Positions 61,257-64,000 of a stretch of DNA of 64,000 nt are shown in pieces (position 1 is the first letter of the stretch; each line of letters starts with the position of its first letter). Location: contig NZ_CAAJGK010000022.1 of assembly GCF_900996245.1 (NCBI RefSeq), forward strand, positions 124,001 to 188,000, given 5' to 3'. The notes under the pieces were generated by a model. The model did no database searches, had not been told where the DNA came from, and was given only the letters and a program-made list of their open reading frames with translations. Source of the DNA: Paraburkholderia sp. BCC1886. GTDB taxonomy: Bacteria; Pseudomonadota; Gammaproteobacteria; Burkholderiales; Burkholderiaceae. A program made the translations under genes and the position numbers.

Positions 61257-62582
61257 ATGAACACGGTCAGGCAGGAGGCGCCGGAACTGGCGCAAGGTAC
61301 GGCGCCGGGCAATCGGCGGATGGTGCGGGTGGCGGCAGCCTCGATGGCCGGCACGGCGATCGAGGCCTTCGACTTTCTGGCGTACGGCACGGCAGCGGCA
61401 TTGGTGTTCAACAAGCTCTTCTTTCCGGGACTCGACTCGGCGACGGGCACACTGGCTGCGTTCGGCGCCTTTGCGGCGGGGCTTTTTGCGCGGCCTGTCG
61501 GCGGTGTCATCTTCGGTCATTTCGGTGACCGGATTGGCCGCAAGTCCATCCTGATCCTGAGTCTTGTGCTGATGGGACTGTGCACGACGCTGATCGGATT
61601 ACTGCCGACTTACGATTCCATCGGCATCTGGGCGGCCGTGTTGCTTGTCGTACTGCGTATCGGGCAGGGTGTCTCTTTCGGCGGTGAGTTGGGCGGTGCG
61701 GTTCTGATGGCGGTCGAACATGCGCCGGCAGGCTCCAAATCGTTCTACGGGAGCCTGCCGCAAGCCGGTGCGCCGATTGGCATTCTGCTGTCGACCGGCG
61801 CGTTCGCGCTGGTCAATATGCTCCCTAATGCCAGCTTCATGAGTTGGGGTTGGCGCATTCCGTTTCTCGCCAGCGCGGCGCTGATTGCCGTCGGCGTCTT
61901 TATCCGCATGAAAGTCGAAGAGACGCCCGAATTCGACGCGGTCAAAAAGCAGCACAAGGTCGCGACAATTCCGGCACGCGAGGTACTCGTGCATCACTGG
62001 CGGCCGCTCCTGCTGGCCATTGGCGGCAAGCTGGCCGAGGTGACGCTGGTCTACACGATCATCGTATTTTCGATTTCGTATGCCACCGCGAATCTTGGCT
62101 TTACGCGTGCCAACGCGCTCAATGCCGTACTGATCGGCTCGCTTTGCCAGATCGTGACGATTCCCCTCTTCGGCTGGCTGGGTGACCGCATCGGCGCGCG
62201 CCGGCTTTATATCATCGGCACGCTGCTGCTGGCGATCATGGCGATGCCGCTGTTTCATGCGATGGGCACGGGCTCGCTTCCGCTTTATACGCTGGCCGCC
62301 GTGACCGCGCTCGCGCTGAACTATGCGATTATTTTCGGACCACAATCGAGTCTCTACGCGTCGCAGTTTCCGGCTGAATTGCGTTATTCCGGCATTTCAA
62401 TGGGTATTCAGATCGCGGCGGCGATCGGCGGCGGTCTGGCGCCGCTGATTGCTTCGTGGCTGGTCTCGCATGTCGGCGGCATCGGTTCGGTCGGTATTTA
62501 TCTGAGCGTGCTCGGACTGATTGGTGCGTTGAGCGCATGGATGATGAAGCCGACCTCGTCGGACCGACCCATTAAAGGATGA
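61257..62582 (+). CDS. MFS transporter, metabolite:proton symporter (MHS/ShiA-like)
   Basis: 441 residues from the ATG at 61257 (AGGGG upstream). Twelve-helix MFS carrier of the MHS group: SMAGTAIEAFDFLAYGTAAALVFNKLFFPG, FAAGLFARPVGGVIFGHFGDRIGRKSILILSLVLMG and RIGQGVSFGGELGGAVLMAVEHAP. The family imports organic acids such as shikimate or aromatic acids. Followed after 6 bp by a GST and then a class II aldolase-type gene, suggesting one catabolic operon. Confidence 0.93.
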   Translation: MNTVRQEAPELAQGTAPGNRRMVRVAAASMAGTAIEAFDFLAYGTAAALVFNKLFFPGLDSATGTLAAFGAFAAGLFARPVGGVIFGHFGDRIGRKSILILSLVLMGLCTTLIGLLPTYDSIGIWAAVLLVVLRIGQGVSFGGELGGAVLMAVEHAPAGSKSFYGSLPQAGAPIGILLSTGAFALVNMLPNASFMSWGWRIPFLASAALIAVGVFIRMKVEETPEFDAVKKQHKVATIPAREVLVHHWRPLLLAIGGKLAEVTLVYTIIVFSISYATANLGFTRANALNAVLIGSLCQIVTIPLFGWLGDRIGARRLYIIGTLLLAIMAMPLFHAMGTGSLPLYTLAAVTALALNYAIIFGPQSSLYASQFPAELRYSGISMGIQIAAAIGGGLAPLIASWLVSHVGGIGSVGIYLSVLGLIGALSAWMMKPTSSDRPIKG

Positions 62583-62588
62583 GCCGCC

Positions 62589-63197
62589 ATGCAAACGCTT
62601 TATGACCATCCGCTGTCCGGCAACTGCCACAAGGTGCGCCTGTTGCTGTCGATGCTCGGGCTAACGTATCGCAGCGAATTCGTCGATGTGCCGAACGAGG
62701 CGCACCATGCACCCTGGTTCGGCCGTATCAATCCATTGCGGCAGATTCCGGTTCTCGAAGACGAGGGCACGCTAATGTGCGACAGTCAGGCGATCCTTAC
62801 TTACCTGAGCCATCGCCATGCACCGCAGTGGCTGGGCGATACGCCGGAAACGCAAGGGTATGTCGTGCAGTGGTTGTCGTTCGCGGCGAACGAGATCGGC
62901 AACAGCCTGCAACCGGCGCGCCTTTACTATCTGCTCGGCGAGAAAGTCGATATCGAGGCAGTGAGCGCGAAAGGACGGCGCGTGCTCGAAGTACTCGACG
63001 CGCACCTTGCGGATCGCGAGTGGCTGGCCGCCGCGCGGCCCACCATTGCAGATCTCGCGTGCGTGCCTTATGTCGCGCTCGCTCGCGAAGGACATTTGCC
63101 ACTGGACGATTACCCGCATGTGATTGCATGGATTGCGCGAATCGTCGCGCTGCCGGGGTATATATCGATGCCCGGCCTGCCACCCATGGCCAATTAG
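62589..63197 (+). CDS. Glutathione S-transferase family protein
   Basis: 202 residues. N-terminal thioredoxin-like domain (TLYDHPLSGNCHKVRLLLSMLGLTYRSEFVDV, GRINPLRQIPVLEDEGTLMCDSQAILTYLSHR) with the catalytic Ser/Cys near SGNCHK, then the helical C-terminal domain. It may isomerise or conjugate an intermediate of the transported compound. Co-directional with the MFS and aldolase-family genes. Confidence 0.9.
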   Translation: MQTLYDHPLSGNCHKVRLLLSMLGLTYRSEFVDVPNEAHHAPWFGRINPLRQIPVLEDEGTLMCDSQAILTYLSHRHAPQWLGDTPETQGYVVQWLSFAANEIGNSLQPARLYYLLGEKVDIEAVSAKGRRVLEVLDAHLADREWLAAARPTIADLACVPYVALAREGHLPLDDYPHVIAWIARIVALPGYISMPGLPPMAN

Positions 63198-63260
63198 CCG
63201 GCAATCGACGGATTGCCTGCAAGTACTCAATTTCCGAACATCCCGACACGGAGAATAACC

Positions 63261-64000
63261 ATGCTTACCGAGACAAAACTGGCGGCGACCGATCAGGCGG
63301 TCACCGAGATGGCCGCGCGACTCGATCTGGGAAACTGGACCGAGAAGGAGAAAGTGGTCCTCACATGCCGCATGCTGGCCATGGAAAACCATTCGGAAAC
63401 GCTGGCCGGCCAGATCACCGTGCGCTGCCCGGACGGCACGTTTCTGACGACACCGCTGGCGGTCGCTTTCGACGAAGTCGAACCGCGCCATGTCATGCGC
63501 GTCGACGACTCGCTACGCGTGCTGGAAGGCGAGGGCATGCCGAACCCGGCCGTGCGGTTTCACCTGTGGGTGTATCGCCGCCGGCCGGACGTTCAAAGCA
63601 TCGTACACACGCATCCGCCGTACGTATCGACGCTGTCGATGACCGGCCGTCCTTTGCGTGTCGCGCATATGGATGCCACGCCGTTTTTCGACGACTGCGC
63701 GTTTCTGAAGGAGTGGCCGGGGTTGCCGATCGCCGACGACGAGGGAGAGATCATCTCGGGCGCATTGGGCAGCCGCAGGTCGATTCTGCTGGCGCACCAC
63801 GGTTTTCTGGCGGCAACGTCGTCGATCGAAGAGACGGCGTATCTGTCGATGCTGATCGAACGCGCAGCACGCAATCAGATTCGTGCCGAGACGCTGGGCC
63901 CGATTACCGAACTCAATCCCGTGCTGGCGAAAGAGTCGCATGACTTCCTGCTGCAGTCGAGCGTAGTCAGGGCGAGCTTCGCGATGTTCGCGCGACGGGT
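63261..64000 (+). CDS. Class II aldolase/adducin-family protein, truncated by window edge
   Basis: 246 codons seen before the right edge. Start after GGAG. The zinc-site signature SIVHTHPPYVSTLS and a second His pair in ILLAHHGFLAATSS mark a class II aldolase or decarboxylase fold; a Glu/Asp in the middle (EGEIISGALGS) fits. The family includes fuculose-phosphate aldolase-like and 3-oxo-acid decarboxylase-like members. Likely the last visible gene of the MFS-GST operon. Confidence 0.88.
   Translation, partial: MLTETKLAATDQAVTEMAARLDLGNWTEKEKVVLTCRMLAMENHSETLAGQITVRCPDGTFLTTPLAVAFDEVEPRHVMRVDDSLRVLEGEGMPNPAVRFHLWVYRRRPDVQSIVHTHPPYVSTLSMTGRPLRVAHMDATPFFDDCAFLKEWPGLPIADDEGEIISGALGSRRSILLAHHGFLAATSSIEETAYLSMLIERAARNQIRAETLGPITELNPVLAKESHDFLLQSSVVRASFAMFARR

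Overview
The window looks like a chromosomal stretch from a Burkholderiales bacterium, most likely Paraburkholderia, Caballeronia or Burkholderia sensu lato. This is an inference from the high GC content, an OmpC-type Burkholderia porin, a DUF4148 protein, entericidin, many CaiB/BaiF CoA-transferases and a nitrogen-scavenging gene set. I see no rRNA, tRNA, CRISPR array, phage or insertion sequence. Almost everything is catabolism, uptake or local regulation.

Layout. (1) 1-3.3 kb, minus: BMP-family substrate-binding protein, amidase-signature hydrolase and ABC ATPase (cut by the window edge). (2) 3.4-13.8 kb: an IclR regulator divergent from an operon of biotin-dependent acyl-CoA carboxylase (beta, alpha), two CaiB/BaiF CoA-transferases, a crotonase, an HMG-CoA-lyase-like protein and an MFS carrier. 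The intergenic region has two facing promoters, each with one copy of the same 17-bp palindrome. (3) 13.9-22 kb, minus: isochorismatase-like hydrolase, porin, a second complete BMP-type ABC importer, a VOC protein and a 2OG-Fe(II)-type oxygenase. (4) 22.4-25.1 kb: histidine kinase, a small exported protein, an SMP-30-like protein and entericidin.

(5) 25.4-50.1 kb is the most interesting part, a nitrogen-scavenging island: glnT plus a three-gene glutamate-synthase-like set (glxBCD), an AmiR-type ANTAR antiterminator, urtCDE with a complete urease operon (ureA-ureB fused), an N,N-dimethylformamidase-like operon on the opposite strand, an amiC-amiR sensor/antiterminator pair, and urtAB with an amidase. 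The urea/amide ABC importer is therefore split into urtCDE and urtAB about 15 kb apart. Three transcription units (urtC, urtA and the dimethylformamidase-like operon) each begin with the same stack: an NtrC-like GCAC-N7-GTGC site, a sigma-54 -24/-12 promoter, a conserved GAC-hexaloop-GTC hairpin of the kind ANTAR proteins bind, and a strong intrinsic terminator ahead of the first gene. glnT also has a sigma-54 promoter. I read this as AND-type control: nitrogen limitation through NtrC/sigma-54, and amide or urea sensing through AmiC/AmiR antitermination.

(6) 50.2-64 kb: DUF4148 protein, small membrane protein, Lrp regulator with indolepyruvate ferredoxin oxidoreductase, a decay scar (acyl-CoA ligase and TRAP permease remnants), XRE-cupin regulator, crotonase and CaiB pair, MocR-type regulator, a second XRE-cupin regulator divergent from an MFS carrier with a 25-bp perfect palindrome between them, a GST and a class II aldolase-family protein running off the end.
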